NCBI GenBank assembly: GCA_021442155.1 | Contig: CM038222.1 | Span: 20,160,923 to 20,224,922 of the forward strand | Length of the DNA stretch: 64,000 nucleotides | Origin: Cymbidium sinense | Taxonomy: Eukaryota; Streptophyta; Magnoliopsida; Asparagales; Orchidaceae | Direction: 5' to 3' | Shown here: in pieces, positions 13,159-25,560 of the stretch | How positions within the stretch are numbered: position 1 is the first letter of the stretch | How the letters are laid out: each line of letters starts with the position of its first letter | The notes under the pieces: generated by a model | What the model was told of the DNA's origin: nothing | The model's database searches: none | The model's input: only the letters and a program-made list of their open reading frames with translations | Program-made: the position numbers and the translations under genes

Positions 13159-16100
13159 ACTAAAACCCTAAACTCTAAACTATAACCTGAACTCTAAACC
13201 TAAAACCAAAAAGCTTAAACCCTAAACCCTAAAAACCCTAATCCAAAACCCTAAAGCCTAAAACCTAAACCCTAAACCCTAAACCATAAACCCTAAACCC
13301 TAAACCCCAAACCCTAAACCCTAAACTCTAAACCCTAAACTACCCCTAAACCCTAAACCCTAAAATCTAAAAACCTAAACCTAAACTACTAAACCCTAAA
13401 AATAAAATAAATAAAAAACTTAAACCAAAATAAAGTAAAATAAAATTAAAACCTAAACCTAAAAAAATAAAGTAAAATAAATAAAATAAATAAAAACCTA
13501 AACTAAACTAAAAAATAAAAACCTAAATATAATAAAACCTAAACCTAAAATAAAAATAAAATAAACCTAAAATAAAATAAAATAAAATAAAAAACAAAAT
13601 ACAAACCTAAACCTAAAAAATAAACCTTAAAATAAATAATAAATAAAACCTAAACCCTAAACTAAAAAAGAAACCAAACATAAAGCTAAACTAAAATAGA
13701 TTGAACTAAAATAAATAAAACCAAAACCAAAAACTAAAATAAACTAAACTTAAACTAAATAAAATAAAATAAACTAAAAATAAACATAAACCTAAACTAA
13801 AAAAATAAAAACTAAAAACAAACTTAAAATAAAAACCTAAAACCTAAAACTAAAATAATAAAATAAACACCTAAACCTAAACCTTAAAATAAAATGTAAA
13901 ACCTAAACCTAAAAAATAAAATAAAAATAAAACTAAACTAAAAAACAAAATAAAATAAATAACCTAAACTAAAACAAAAAAGCCTAAAACAAATAACCTA
14001 AATTTAATAAAAATAAAAATAAATCTAAATAAAAATATAAAATAAATTAAAGTAAAATAAATAAAAAATAAACTAAATAAACCTAAACCTACAAGTTTGC
14101 TTAAATTAAAAAGAATAAAAAATAATAATAAAATAAAAATAAAATAAAATAAACCCTAATCCTAAACCATAAACCCCAAACCCTAAACCTACAACCATAA
14201 ACCCAAAACCCTAAACCTTAAAACACTAAGCCCTACACCCTAAACCCTAAACCATCCCTAAACGCTAACTCTGAACCCTAAACCCTAAACCCTAAACCCT
14301 AAAGCCTAAAACCTACAACCCTAGACCCTAAACCCTAAACCCTAAACCCCAAACACCAAACCCTAAACCCTAAACCCTAAACCCTAAACACTAAACCCTA
14401 AACCCTAAACCCTATAAACTTAAACCTAAACCTAAGCTAAATAAAACCTAAGCTTAAGTAAAATAAATAAATAAAATAAAATAAAAACCTAAACTAAAAC
14501 TTAAACCTAAACCTAAACCTAAACCTAAACCTAAAAATAAAAAATAAACTAAAATAAAATAAATAAAAACCTTAACTAAACTAAAAAATAAAATAAACTT
14601 AAAAACAAAAACCTAAATAAAATAAAAACTAACGTAAAAAAAATTTAAACAAAATAATATAAACTAAAAAAATGTGAACCTGAAAAATAAATAAATAATA
14701 AAATCTAAACCCTAAACTAACAAAAAAAACCTAAACCTAAAATAAACAAAATCAAATAAACATAAACCTAAACTAAAATAAACTAAATAAAAATACATAA
14801 ATGCTGACCCTAAAAAAAATAAACTAAACCTAAACCCTTAACCAAACAAAATAAAATAAACTAAAAATAAACCTAAACCTAAACTAAAAAAACCTAAAAT
14901 TAAACCTAAAATAAAAACCTAAAACCTAAACCTAAAAAATAAAATAAAAAACTAAAACTAAACCTAAAAATAAATAATATAACATAAACCTTAAAAATAA
15001 AATAAAATAACACAAAACTTAAAAATAAATCTAAACCTAAACCTAAACCTAAAAAATAAATAAAAATAAAAAACCTAAACTAAAATTAATAAAGCTAAAA
15101 TAAATAAACTAAATTAAATAAAATATTTAAATAAATGTAAATAAAAAATATAATTATAAAAAATAAATAAAAAACAAACTAAATTTACCTAAACCTACCG
15201 GTTTACTTAATTGAAAAAAAAAACCTAAATCCTAAACCCCAAATCTTAAACCCTAAACCCTAAACCCTAAACCATAAAACTAATCCTAAACCCTATACCC
15301 TAAACCAATAACCCGAAACCTACAACCCTAAACCTAAACCCTAAACTTAAAAAACCCTAATCCCTAAACCCTAAGAAAAACTAAAATAAATAAAAAATAT
15401 ACTAAATAAACCTAAACTTACCAATTTACTATTTTTTTAAAAAATAACCACAAACTTTAAATCCTAAACCTTAAACCCTAAACCATAAACCCTAGAACAT
15501 AAACCCCAAAAAACTCTAAACCCTAAAACCCTAAGCATTAATCCTTAAGCACTAACCCTAAACCCTAAACCATAAAGCATAAATCCTAAAAGACTAAACC
15601 CTAAACCTTAAACCCTAAACCCTAACCCTAAACCTAACCTTAATACTAAAAGCATAAACCCTAAAACCCTAAACTCTAAACCATGAACCCTAAACTCTAA
15701 ACCTTAAATAAAAAATCTTAAATCGTAAACCCTAAACCCTAAACCTAAACCTACACCTAAAACCTAATCTAAACCCTAAACAACCTGCTAAACTAAACTT
15801 AAACTCTATACTTGAACCACCTAAACCTAAAGCTAACTAAAGCAAACTAACACTAAACCACTAAAACCTAAAAGTAAAAACCTAAAACCTAACTTAAACT
15901 AAGCCTAAACCTAATCTTAAACCCTAAACTATAAAACTATCTTAAACCCTATAATTTAAACTAAACCCTAAACCTAAACTATAAACTTAAAACCTAATCC
16001 TAAACCATAAAACTAAATAAATAAATAGACTAAATAAACTAAACTCACCATTTTAATTCAAAAATAATAAACCTAAATCCTAAACCTTAAACCTAAACCC

Positions 16101-16610
16101 TAAGTGTCCCAAATAACTAAACTAAACCAAATCTAAACTGAATCCTGAACCTAAACCCAAACCATAAAACATAAAATCAGATCCAAACCTAAACTAAACC
16201 TAAACCTAAACCCTAAATATAAAGCATAAAACTGTAAAACAAATCCTAAACTAAATGTTTTAATCAAACTAATTAAACTTTAAACTAAACTTAAAACCTA
16301 AAACCTAAACCCTAAACTAAACCTAAACCTAATCATACTGCTAACTTAAATCATAAAACCTAAACCTAAACACAAAGCTAAACCCAAACTACCTAAACCT
16401 AAAGCATAAAACATAAAACTATAAACCTAAACTAAACCTAAACCTAAACCTAAAACCCTAAACCTAAAACCCAAACCTAAACCTAAAGCTAAAACTAAAC
16501 CCTAAACCTAAACCCTAAACCCAACTATAAACCTAAACCTAAACCATAAAATTAAACTAAAATAAATTAAAATAAAAAACTAAACTTAAACCTACCTAAA
16601 CCTAAACCCT
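13159..16610 (+). repeat. Degenerate telomere-like satellite, block 3
   Basis: Landmarks are near 14088-14107, 15194-15212, 15417-15434 and a weak one near 16044-16060. Near-canonical CCCTAAA blocks occur near 13160-13380, 14150-14420 and 15220-15360. From about 15450 to 16600 the AAATAAA body is largely missing and short CCTAAA/CCCTAAA variants dominate. The last ~60 bases are the flank that precedes GR-RBP modules. No gene seen. Confidence 0.95.
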
Positions 16611-17088
16611 AAGAATGGGCGTAACTTTGATGGCAAACACCCCAATTAGGATCGGATCTAGTGGTGGAGGTGAAGATGAAGGTGGCGGTTATCATAGTGC
16701 TAGTGGGGGATCTGAAGGTGCTCGTGGATATGGAGGTGGTGGTCAGAGTAGTGGTGGTTATGGAAGCGAGAGGAGTGACTGAGGTTACAACCTTGATGGT
16801 GGCAGAGGGAGAGATCGAGGATATGATGGTGGATCTCTCTACTCGAGAGGCCCGGGTGATTCTGATGGGAATTTGAGAAATTGAAGAATGATTGATCTGA
16901 TATACTACTTATGAAATTGTCTTTACAGTAGAGATGGTTTTAGTCATCTAGTTTTTCTGACTTGCTATATGCGTGCTCATTTTTGATCTATGTTATCACT
17001 TATGACTTAGAAAAATTAGTGTGTTACTTGGTTAATGAAATCAAAAAGAAGAAATGTCGAATTTGAATTTGTTCTCTACTAAAAAAAC
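16611..17088 (+). pseudogene. GR-RBP retro-module, copy 4
   Basis: A full-length module: RRM C-terminal end, Gly-rich tail, stop codon and 3' UTR to an A-run. The reading frame fails early (TAG after about a dozen codons, in the Asn-Ile-Thr-Val-Asn region, where bases are missing). The Gly-rich part remains easy to follow as repeated GGTGG/GGAGGTGG. The 71-codon open frame across it is an out-of-frame product of that repeat and not a gene. Confidence 0.9.
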
Positions 17089-20000
17089 AAAAATCCAAAA
17101 CTCTAAACTAAAACCTAAACTCTAAACCGAAAACCTAAACCATAAACCCTAAACCTTAAATAATAAAAACACTAAACCCTGAAACCCTAAAACCCTAAAA
17201 CCCTAAAACCCTAAACCCTAAATGCTAAAACTTATACACTAAATCCTAAATCCTAAACCCTAAACCCCAAATCCCAAACCCTAAACCCTTAACCCTAAAC
17301 CTTAAACTAACGCTAAACCTTAAACCCTAAAAAGCTAAAAATTTATACCAAAACTAAATAAAACCTAAAAATAAATAAAGAAAAAAAGCTAAACCAAATT
17401 TAAATTAAAAAAGTTAAATTAAATTAATTTAAAACCTAAACCTAAAGTAAAATAAAAATAAAATAAAAAACAAAAACTAAACTAAAATAAAATAAAATAA
17501 ATAAAAACCTAAACTAAACAAAAAAAATAAAAACTAAATAAAATAAAAACTAAACCTAAAATAAAAATAAAATAAAACTAAAATAAAATAAAATAAAAAC
17601 TAAATAGAAACCTAAATCTAAAATATAAACCTAAAAATAAATAAAAAATAAAACCCAAACCCAAAATAAAAAAATCCTAAATTTAAATAAAAGCTAAAAT
17701 AAACCTAAACCTAAACTAAAATATGTAAAACCAAAGATGAAATCTAAAATAAACTAAACCTAAACCTAAACCTAAAATAAATAAAATAAAATAAACTAAA
17801 AATAAACATAAACCAAAACTAAAAAAATAAAACCTAAAAATAAACCTAAAACATGATACTAAGAAAATAAACTAAACACCTAAACCTAAACTTAAAAATA
17901 AAAAATAAAACCATAACCTTAAATATAAAATAAAAATAAAACTAAACTAAAAAAATAATCTTAAACCTAAACCTAAAAAAATAATCTAAAAAAAATAAAC
18001 TAAACAAAATAAAAATAAAAATAAACCTAAATAAAAAATATAAAATAAAGTAAAATAAAAAAACTAAATAAGCCTGAACCTACTGCATTACTTAAATTAA
18101 AAAGAATAAAAAAAATCTTAATCCTAAACCCTAAACCCTAAAATAAACCCTAAACCCAAAAGCTACAACCATAAACCCTAAACCTTAATCCCTAAACCTT
18201 AAAATCTTGAACCCTAATCTCTAATCCCTAAACCCTAAAGCCTAAAACCTAAACCCTAAAACCAACAACCCTAGACCTTAAACCCTAAACACTAAAGACC
18301 TAAAAACCTAAACCTAAACTAAATAAAACCTAAAAATAAAATAAATAAAAAACCTAAACCTACTTAAAATTAAAAAATAAAATAAAATAAAAACCTGAAC
18401 TAAAACCTAAAACTAAACCTAAACCTAAAATAAATAGAGATAAAACTAAAATAAAATAAATGAATAAAAACCTAAACTAAACTAAAAAAACAAAATAAAA
18501 ACCCGAACATAAACCTAAAAATAAAAAATAAAACCTAAACATGAAAAATAAAATAAAAATAAAATAAAACTAAAAAATAAACATAAACCTAGACCTAAAA
18601 CTTAAAAATCAACTAAATAAAAAACCTACACTAAAATAAATAAATCTAAAAGAAATAAATTAAACTTAATAAAAATAAAAAATAAAATAAACTAATATAA
18701 ATAAAAATAAACTAAATAAACTAAATAAACCTAAACCTACTGATTTACTTAATTAAAAATAAAAACCCTAAACCCTAAACACTAAAGCCTAAATCCTAAA
18801 CCATAAACCCTAAACCCTAAACCATAAAACTAACCCTAAACGCTAAACACTAAACCTAAAACCTCAAACCTATGACCTAAGCCCTAAACCCTAAAAAACC
18901 CAAAACACTAAACCCTAAACCCTAAATGACCCTAAACCTAAACACTAAAACCCTAAACCCTAAAACCCTAAACCCTAACATCTAAACCTTAAACTCAAAA
19001 CCCTAAACCTTAAAACCTACAACCTTAAACCATAAACCAACAAGAAACTTAAAACCTTAAACACCTAAAACCTAAACCTAAACTATAATTAAATTAAATA
19101 ACTAACCTAAACCTATACCCAAAACCCAAAACCCTAAAATGAACAACCCTAAACCCTAAACCCCAAACCCTAAACCGTAAACCCTAAACCCCAAACCCTA
19201 AGCCCTAAACCTTGAAAACCTAAAAACCTAAACCTAAACTAAATAAAATATAAAAATTAAATAAATTAAAAAATTGAAACCTAAATAAAATAAAATTAAA
19301 ATGAAATAAAATAAAAACCTAAACGTAAACCTAAACATAAAATAAAATAAACTAATATAAATAAATAAAATAAAATAAACAAAAATTTGAACCAAACTAA
19401 AAAATAAAATAAACCTAAGAATAAAAAACCTAAATAAAATAAAAATAAAATAAACTTATAATAAAATAAAATAAAAATTAAATAAAAACCTAAACTAAAA
19501 ATATATAAACATTAAAATAAAACAAAAAAAAATAAAAAAATAAAACCTAAACCCAAAACAAAAAAAAAACCTATACCTAAAATAAAAGTAAAATGATCAA
19601 AATAAAACAAACCTAAACCTAAAATAAAACAAACTAAACTAAATTAAATAAAACCAAAACTTAAACATAAACTTAAATTAAATAAAATAAACTAAAAATA
19701 AACCTAAAAGAAAAAAATAAAACCTAAACCTAAAATAATAAAATAAAAATCTAAACGAACTTAAAAATAAAAAATAAACCTTAAAACCTATAAAATCAAA
19801 TAAGAATAAAACTCAACTAAAGAATAAACCTAAACCTCAACCTAAACCTAAAAAATAAACTAAAACAAAACACATAAACTAAATTAAATAAACCTAAAAT
19901 AAATAAGCACAATTAAATAAAAATTAAAAATAAACCTAAATAAAAATATAAAATAAAATAAACTAAAATAAATAAAAATAAACTATATAAACTAAATAAA

Positions 20001-20298
20001 CTAAACCTATCTTTACTTAAAAAATATATATAAATCAGAATCCTAAACCCTAAACCTACAATCCTTATCCCTAAACACTAAACCCTAAACCCTAAAAAAT
20101 CCTAAACCCTAAACCCTGATCCTAAAAGCATAAACCCTAAACCCGAAACCCTAAACCCTAAACCCTAAACCCTAAACTCTAACCCTAAACCCTAAACTCT
20201 AAACCCCAAAATCTAAACCTAAACCTAAAGTAACTAAATAAATTAAAAAATAAACCTAAACCCTAAAATATAATAAACTAAACCTAAACCTAAACCCT
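17089..20298 (+). repeat. Degenerate telomere-like satellite, block 4
   Basis: Landmarks are near 18079-18097, 18735-18753 and 20007-20020. A run of CCCTAAAA octamers is seen near 17175-17220. Canonical blocks are near 17140-17330, 18120-18300, 18760-19200 and 20040-20230. The conserved pre-module flank is at about 20218-20298. No gene seen. Confidence 0.95.
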
Positions 20299-20768
20299 AA
20301 GAATGGGCAGAACCTTGATGGCATGAACATCTCCATCAACCAGGCTCAGTAAAGATCTGGCGGTGGAGTTGAAGGTGGATGCACCAGTTATAACAGTGGT
20401 AGTGGGATGGAGGTGCTCGTGGTATGGAGGTGGTGGTCATAGAAGTGGCAGTTATGGAGGTGATAGGAGAGACAAAGGTTATAGTTATGGTAGTGGCGGA
20501 GGGAGAGATCCGCGATATGATGAGGGATCCCGACTCTAGAGGTGGTTCTGGGAACTAGAAACCGAAGAATGACCAACTGATCCTTTATAGAATTGCGTCT
20601 TTACAGATGAGACATTTTTAGTTATCTCAGGTTTCTGATTTGCCCCATGCTTGCTCATTTTTTATTTATGTCATCACTTGTCTCTTAGAAACTTGGTGTG
20701 TTACTTTATTGATGGAATCAAAAAGAAGAAATGTTAAATCTAAATTTATTCTCTGTTAAAAAAAAAAC
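20299..20768 (+). pseudogene. GR-RBP retro-module, copy 5
   Basis: It has the same 5' breakpoint as the other full modules. The Gly-rich tail has several small deletions (around 20400-20430 and 20530-20560), so frame is lost. The 3' UTR is shorter than in copies 6 and 7 and ends in an A-run near 20768. A minus-strand open frame across it (20388-20576) is an artefact of the GGT/GGA repeat. Confidence 0.9.
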
Positions 20769-22870
20769 CTATACCCTAAAGTAAAACTTGAACCCCAAAC
20801 CCTAAAAACCCTAAACCCTAGACCCTAAACCCTAAAACCCAAAACCCAAAACCCTAAACCCTAAACCTTAAACCCTAAACTAATGCTAAACCCTAAACCT
20901 TAAGCCCTAATGCCTAAAACCCCAAACATTAAACCCTAAATCATAAACCCTAAACCCTAAACCCTAAACACTAAAAACCTAAAAATCTAAACCTAAACTA
21001 AATAAAACCTAAAAATAAAATAAATAAAGAATCCTAACCCTAAATAAAATAAAATAAAATAAAAACCTAAAATAAAACTTAAACCTAAACCTAAACATAA
21101 ACCTAAACCTAAACAAAATATTAAAATAAAATAAGAAATAAAAACTAAACTAAAATAAAATAAATAAAAATAAAAACTAAATTAAAAAAATGAACATAAA
21201 AATAAAAAACCTAAATGTAAAATAAAAATAAAATAAACCTAAAATTAAATTAAATAAAAACTAAATAAAAACCTAAACTTAAACAATAAACCTAATATAA
21301 AACCTAAAAATAAATAAAAATATAAAACCTAAACCCTAAACTAAAAAATACACATAAACCTAAAATTAAATTAAATTAAACCTAAACCTAAACAAAAATA
21401 AACTAAATTAAAATAAATAAAATGTAAACATAAACCTAAAATAAACTAAACCAAAACCTAAACCTAAACTACATAAAATAAAATAAACTAAAATAAACCA
21501 AACAGTAAACTAAAAAATAAAACCTAAAAATAAACCTAAATAAAAACCTAAAACATACACCTAAAAAAATAAAATAAAAACATAAACCTAAATCTAAAAA
21601 TAAAAATAAAACCTAAACCTAAAAAATGAAAGAAAAATGAACTAAACTAAAAAACAAACCTAAACCTAAACCTAAACCTAAAAAATAAACTAAAATGAAA
21701 AACCTAAACCAAAATAAATAAACATAAAAAAATAATTTAAATTAAATAAAAATTAAAAATAAACTTAATTAAAAATATAAAATAAACTAAATAAACCAAA
21801 ACCTAACAATTTACTTAATTTTTTAAAAAAAACTAAACCCTAGATTGTAAACCCTAAACACAAAATTTTAAATAAAAATAAAATAAACTTAAAATAAAAT
21901 AAACTTAAAATAAAATAAAATAAAAACTTAAATAAAAATAAAATTAAAAATAAACCTAAATAAAATATAAAATAAAATAAATTAAAATAAATAGAAAATA
22001 ATCTAAATAAACTTAAACTTACTAGTTTACTTAATTTAAAAAATTAAAAAAATTAAAAAACCCTAACTATAAACCTAAAATTGTAAAACTAGCCCTAAAA
22101 CCTAAACCGTAAACCCTAAACATACAACCCTAAATCCTAAAACCTAAACCCTAAAACCCTAAACCCTAAATCCTAAAACCCTAAAACCAAAACCTTAAGA
22201 CCCTAAACCCTAAACCTTGAAACCTAAACCCTAAATCCTAAATCCTACAACATTAAACCCTATACCCTAAACCTTAAGCCCTAAAAACCTTAAAACATAA
22301 ACCTAAACTAAATAAGACCTAAAAACAAAATCAATAAAATAAATCTAAATTAAATAAAACATAAAAATAAAATACAAATAAAAACCTAAACTAAAACCTA
22401 AACCTAAACCTAAAAATAAAATAATATAAAAAATAAAAACTAAACTAAAATAAATTAAATAAAAACCTAAACTAAGATAAAAATAAAATAAACCTAAAAA
22501 TAAAAAACATAAATAAAATAAAAACTAAACGTAAAATAAAAATAAAAGAAACTTAAATAAAAATAAAATAAAAACTAAATAAAAACCTAAAACCTAAAAA
22601 TATATAAAATATAAAACCTAAACCTTAAACTAAAGAAAAAAACCTAACCCTAAAATAAACAAAATAAAATAAACATAAACCAAAATTAAAATAAACTAAA
22701 CTAAAAAAAATAAAACTTAAACCTAAACCCTAAACCCTAAACTAAATAAATCTAAACCTACCAATTTCTTAATTAAAAGAAAACCCTAAACCCTAAACCC
22801 TAAACCCTAAAACCTACAACCCTAAACCCTAATCCCTAAACATTAAACCCTAATCCCTAAACCCTAAACC
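20769..22870 (+). repeat. Degenerate telomere-like satellite, block 5
   Basis: Landmarks are near 21803-21824, 22017-22037 and 22756-22775. The first two lie only ~210 bases apart, so one unit is much shortened. Canonical CCCTAAA blocks are near 20770-20970, 22060-22280 and 22780-22870. No gene seen. Confidence 0.95.
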
Positions 22871-25560
22871 CTAAACCCAAATTAACCTAAAGGTTCATGT
22901 TGGCCTAAATCAAAACCAAATCCAAATTAATTGAAACTAAAGAATACAATCATCTTCAATTGGTCAACTAAACCAAAACCAACACCCAACCTAAGCCAAT
23001 TTGGCCAATTTAGTCAAATTGGTCAACTTAACCCAATTGACCAAAATGAATTCAAATGAGATAAAATCAAATGTAAGGCAAACTAAACCAAACCAATTGA
23101 ACCAAAACATCTCAAATAATCATATGAACTTGACCCAAATCTTGGTTTGACCCAATTTGACCAATTAGTCAACTTGACTCAGCCAAACCCAATTGGACCT
23201 AAATGAGTCAAATTGAGACAAACCTAACCAAATCAACTCCAATTGACTTGGAAATTAGGTTAACCTACTTTTGGCTCATTTCAAATTTGCTCAAATCAAA
23301 TCTAATGCCAAATAATCATTCTACCCTTGGGTCGAGGGCATCACATGAAATAAATCACCCATGTAAGTGGTCATTTCTATTCCTTGGCCACTTGGTAATC
23401 TCCTAATGCTCCACCTAGGCACCTAGGACACTACTCAACCTGACCCAAGGGGTGGTTGGGTCAGCCTTGACCCGTAGGAGGTGAAATAACCTCACCCTTC
23501 CCATTGGAGCATTTGAAATCCATAAGACACCCATGATTCCTCCTTGGCAGCCACCTCTACACCTTCAACCAACCAAGCTGTGCCAACTTACCTCCACCCT
23601 TCCACCCATGACTCCCTGAGATGGTCGGACAGCTGCTAGAAGCCAAACCTGATTGATTTAATATATGTCATGTGATAGTAATTGAATTAAATTAATCTTA
23701 AGATGCCTGTCATTTTGAATATGATTATTTAATGTGAACTTAAACTTAGGATTAATTAAATCATTTAATAAGCCATTTAATAAAGAGAAATAAATCAAAT
23801 TAATATACTTTAGAAAGTGACTTAAGTTAGGGATGAAAGAGGACAATCCTCTTTTCCTCTCTTTATAACACTTAGTTGCTAAGTGTAATCAAATGAAATA
23901 AAAGAAAACACAAATTAAAATTCTCAAATCAATTAAACTACTTCCAGTGAAATCTACCTTTCATGTTAAATTGAATCCTTCTACACTTAGAAAATACAAC
24001 ACTAATGCCTAACAAGACTTATAACACATGCCTTAATACACACATTAGAATTAACTCGCCACTTCTAGATAAAAGTTATAAAGTATGATGCGATGTATGT
24101 TTTTTATGATGTATTATTTTAGATTGGATGTTAGGGTGTATACTTCATAAACAGGATGATAGGCCAATATTAGCCTAATCATATTTTCTGCAAGGGATTA
24201 TGCTTAAGGGATGCTTAAAAATAAATGTGAATGCAATATTTTAGGTTTCTTAAATCCTTAAGCGTAATCCAAGTTAAGATAGGTGGGCTTAGTTACCCAT
24301 GTGTAGGGTGCTAAGTCCAAATTATAAACACATTTACTTATGATTGTATGCATATTTAGCTAACCTCTATTTTGTAGGTGTGGTTAGATTTACTTTTTCC
24401 ACATAAATATAATTTTTGCAATAGGAATTAGGATTAGTGCTCTGGGGATTAGGATGAGCAATGGCCAGAAGGCTTTGTACTGGGGTGCCCTGTGATGCCT
24501 TTGAAGTAAGCATCATCCAAATTAAAGAATGAAATAAATCAGAAATGAAGATATGAAGAAAGAAGACCCCATAGCATTTAATACAATTATAATTATTCTT
24601 TCATATTCTAAGTTGTATAATGGTAGAGCTCGGCTACTAATCCTTTCTCTCGTCGGGTTGTACCATGATAGCCGACTACACCAACCTTTTATTTTTTTAT
24701 GATAGTTTATATAGTTGTTTGATGTTATGATTACATTATGCATTAGGACGACATGCTTTTCATAGTTTCTTAAATGATTGGTGCTTTAATGTGTGGCTTG
24801 GATAACATTAAGCGTTTAGGATAAAAATAACTTTTCTACCCAACTAATCACTCATAACTAAATTTTAAACAACTCATAACCTCATCATAAAGCTGAAGAC
24901 ATAAAAAAGATAATTAAAAGATTTAGCAACCCCTTAACTGTATGGTTGTATGTTTCACATCATGCATGCATATTCTTTCTCTCTTAAACATGAAGGATCT
25001 TCATCATTGCACGATAAATGAATGCTTGACCTGTGAGGTAATCTCTTGTAGTGGAGAACACCTTGTTCTAGCTGATTTGACCCATAACCTATTTCATCAT
25101 GCATTTAAGCATATGAAATCCTACTTTATTCATCCATGTAAATTGGGGGAAAAAATCTCTACTACATTTAAAGACCCATCATGCCTTTGAAGTCCTTATT
25201 ATGTGATTAGGTCCATTGTAGACTGATGCCCCTATCTTTTGATATAGTACATCATACATTAATCTTATACTCGATCACCTCAAAAAGTAATCCCAATACG
25301 ATCTGCATGGTGACCCCCCCCTACATCCAAAAATAAACACCATAGGCCCTCTCACCTTGTTCATTGAATCCTCTCAACATATCCTTTCTTTTGGAGGGAG
25401 ATGTTGATCCTCAAGTAAGCAAGGGTTCTTAGACTCATAATGTTGACTCATAGACTTAGGTCATCCAGAATTCTGGATAGCCTATTTCTTCCAACATCTA
25501 CTGTAACATAAAAGGGAAGTCGTGTTGGTCGTCCCTAGGAGTAGTCTTCATCGCTGAATG
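22871..25560. other. Non-satellite island, possibly decayed LTR-element sequence
   Basis: Here the telomere-like repeat stops and ordinary AT-rich sequence appears. The first ~600 bases are rich in TTGACC/GGTCAA and CCAATTTGACC-like words. Then come a compact GC-richer stretch with hairpins (23405-23513), a plain AT-rich middle, and a different GC-richer tail (25200-25560). Open frames are all under 85 codons and match no family I recognise. TGGTAGAGCTCGG at 24621-24633 resembles a shortened version of the initiator-Met primer binding site of LTR elements, but I could not find paired LTRs. The left edge is in a CCCTAAA block and the right edge is in mid-unit satellite, so this is not a clean insertion. 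Confidence 0.6.
23440..23464. other. Perfect 9-bp-stem hairpin
   Basis: CTGACCCAA (23440-23448) and TTGGGTCAG (23456-23464) form a perfect inverted repeat around a 7-base loop. It lies inside a wider inverted pair, AATGCTCC (23405-23412) and GGAGCATT (23506-23513). A third small hairpin, GGTGA/TCACC, follows it at about 23480-23500. Such clustering could mark an LTR regulatory region or a small foldback element; neither is proven. Confidence 0.7.

Noticed and set aside
16661..16876. Val/Glu-rich open frames over the GR-RBP modules (also 29504-29833, 30530-30835, 50917-51144)
   Set aside because: They are read one base out of the Gly-rich frame of the retrocopy; the true frame gives the RRM end and the Gly-rich tail.
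24621..24690. tRNA-like gene
   Set aside because: The string TGGTAGAGCTCGG looks like a tRNA D-arm or a primer binding site, but no acceptor stem, anticodon arm or T-arm box can be paired with it.
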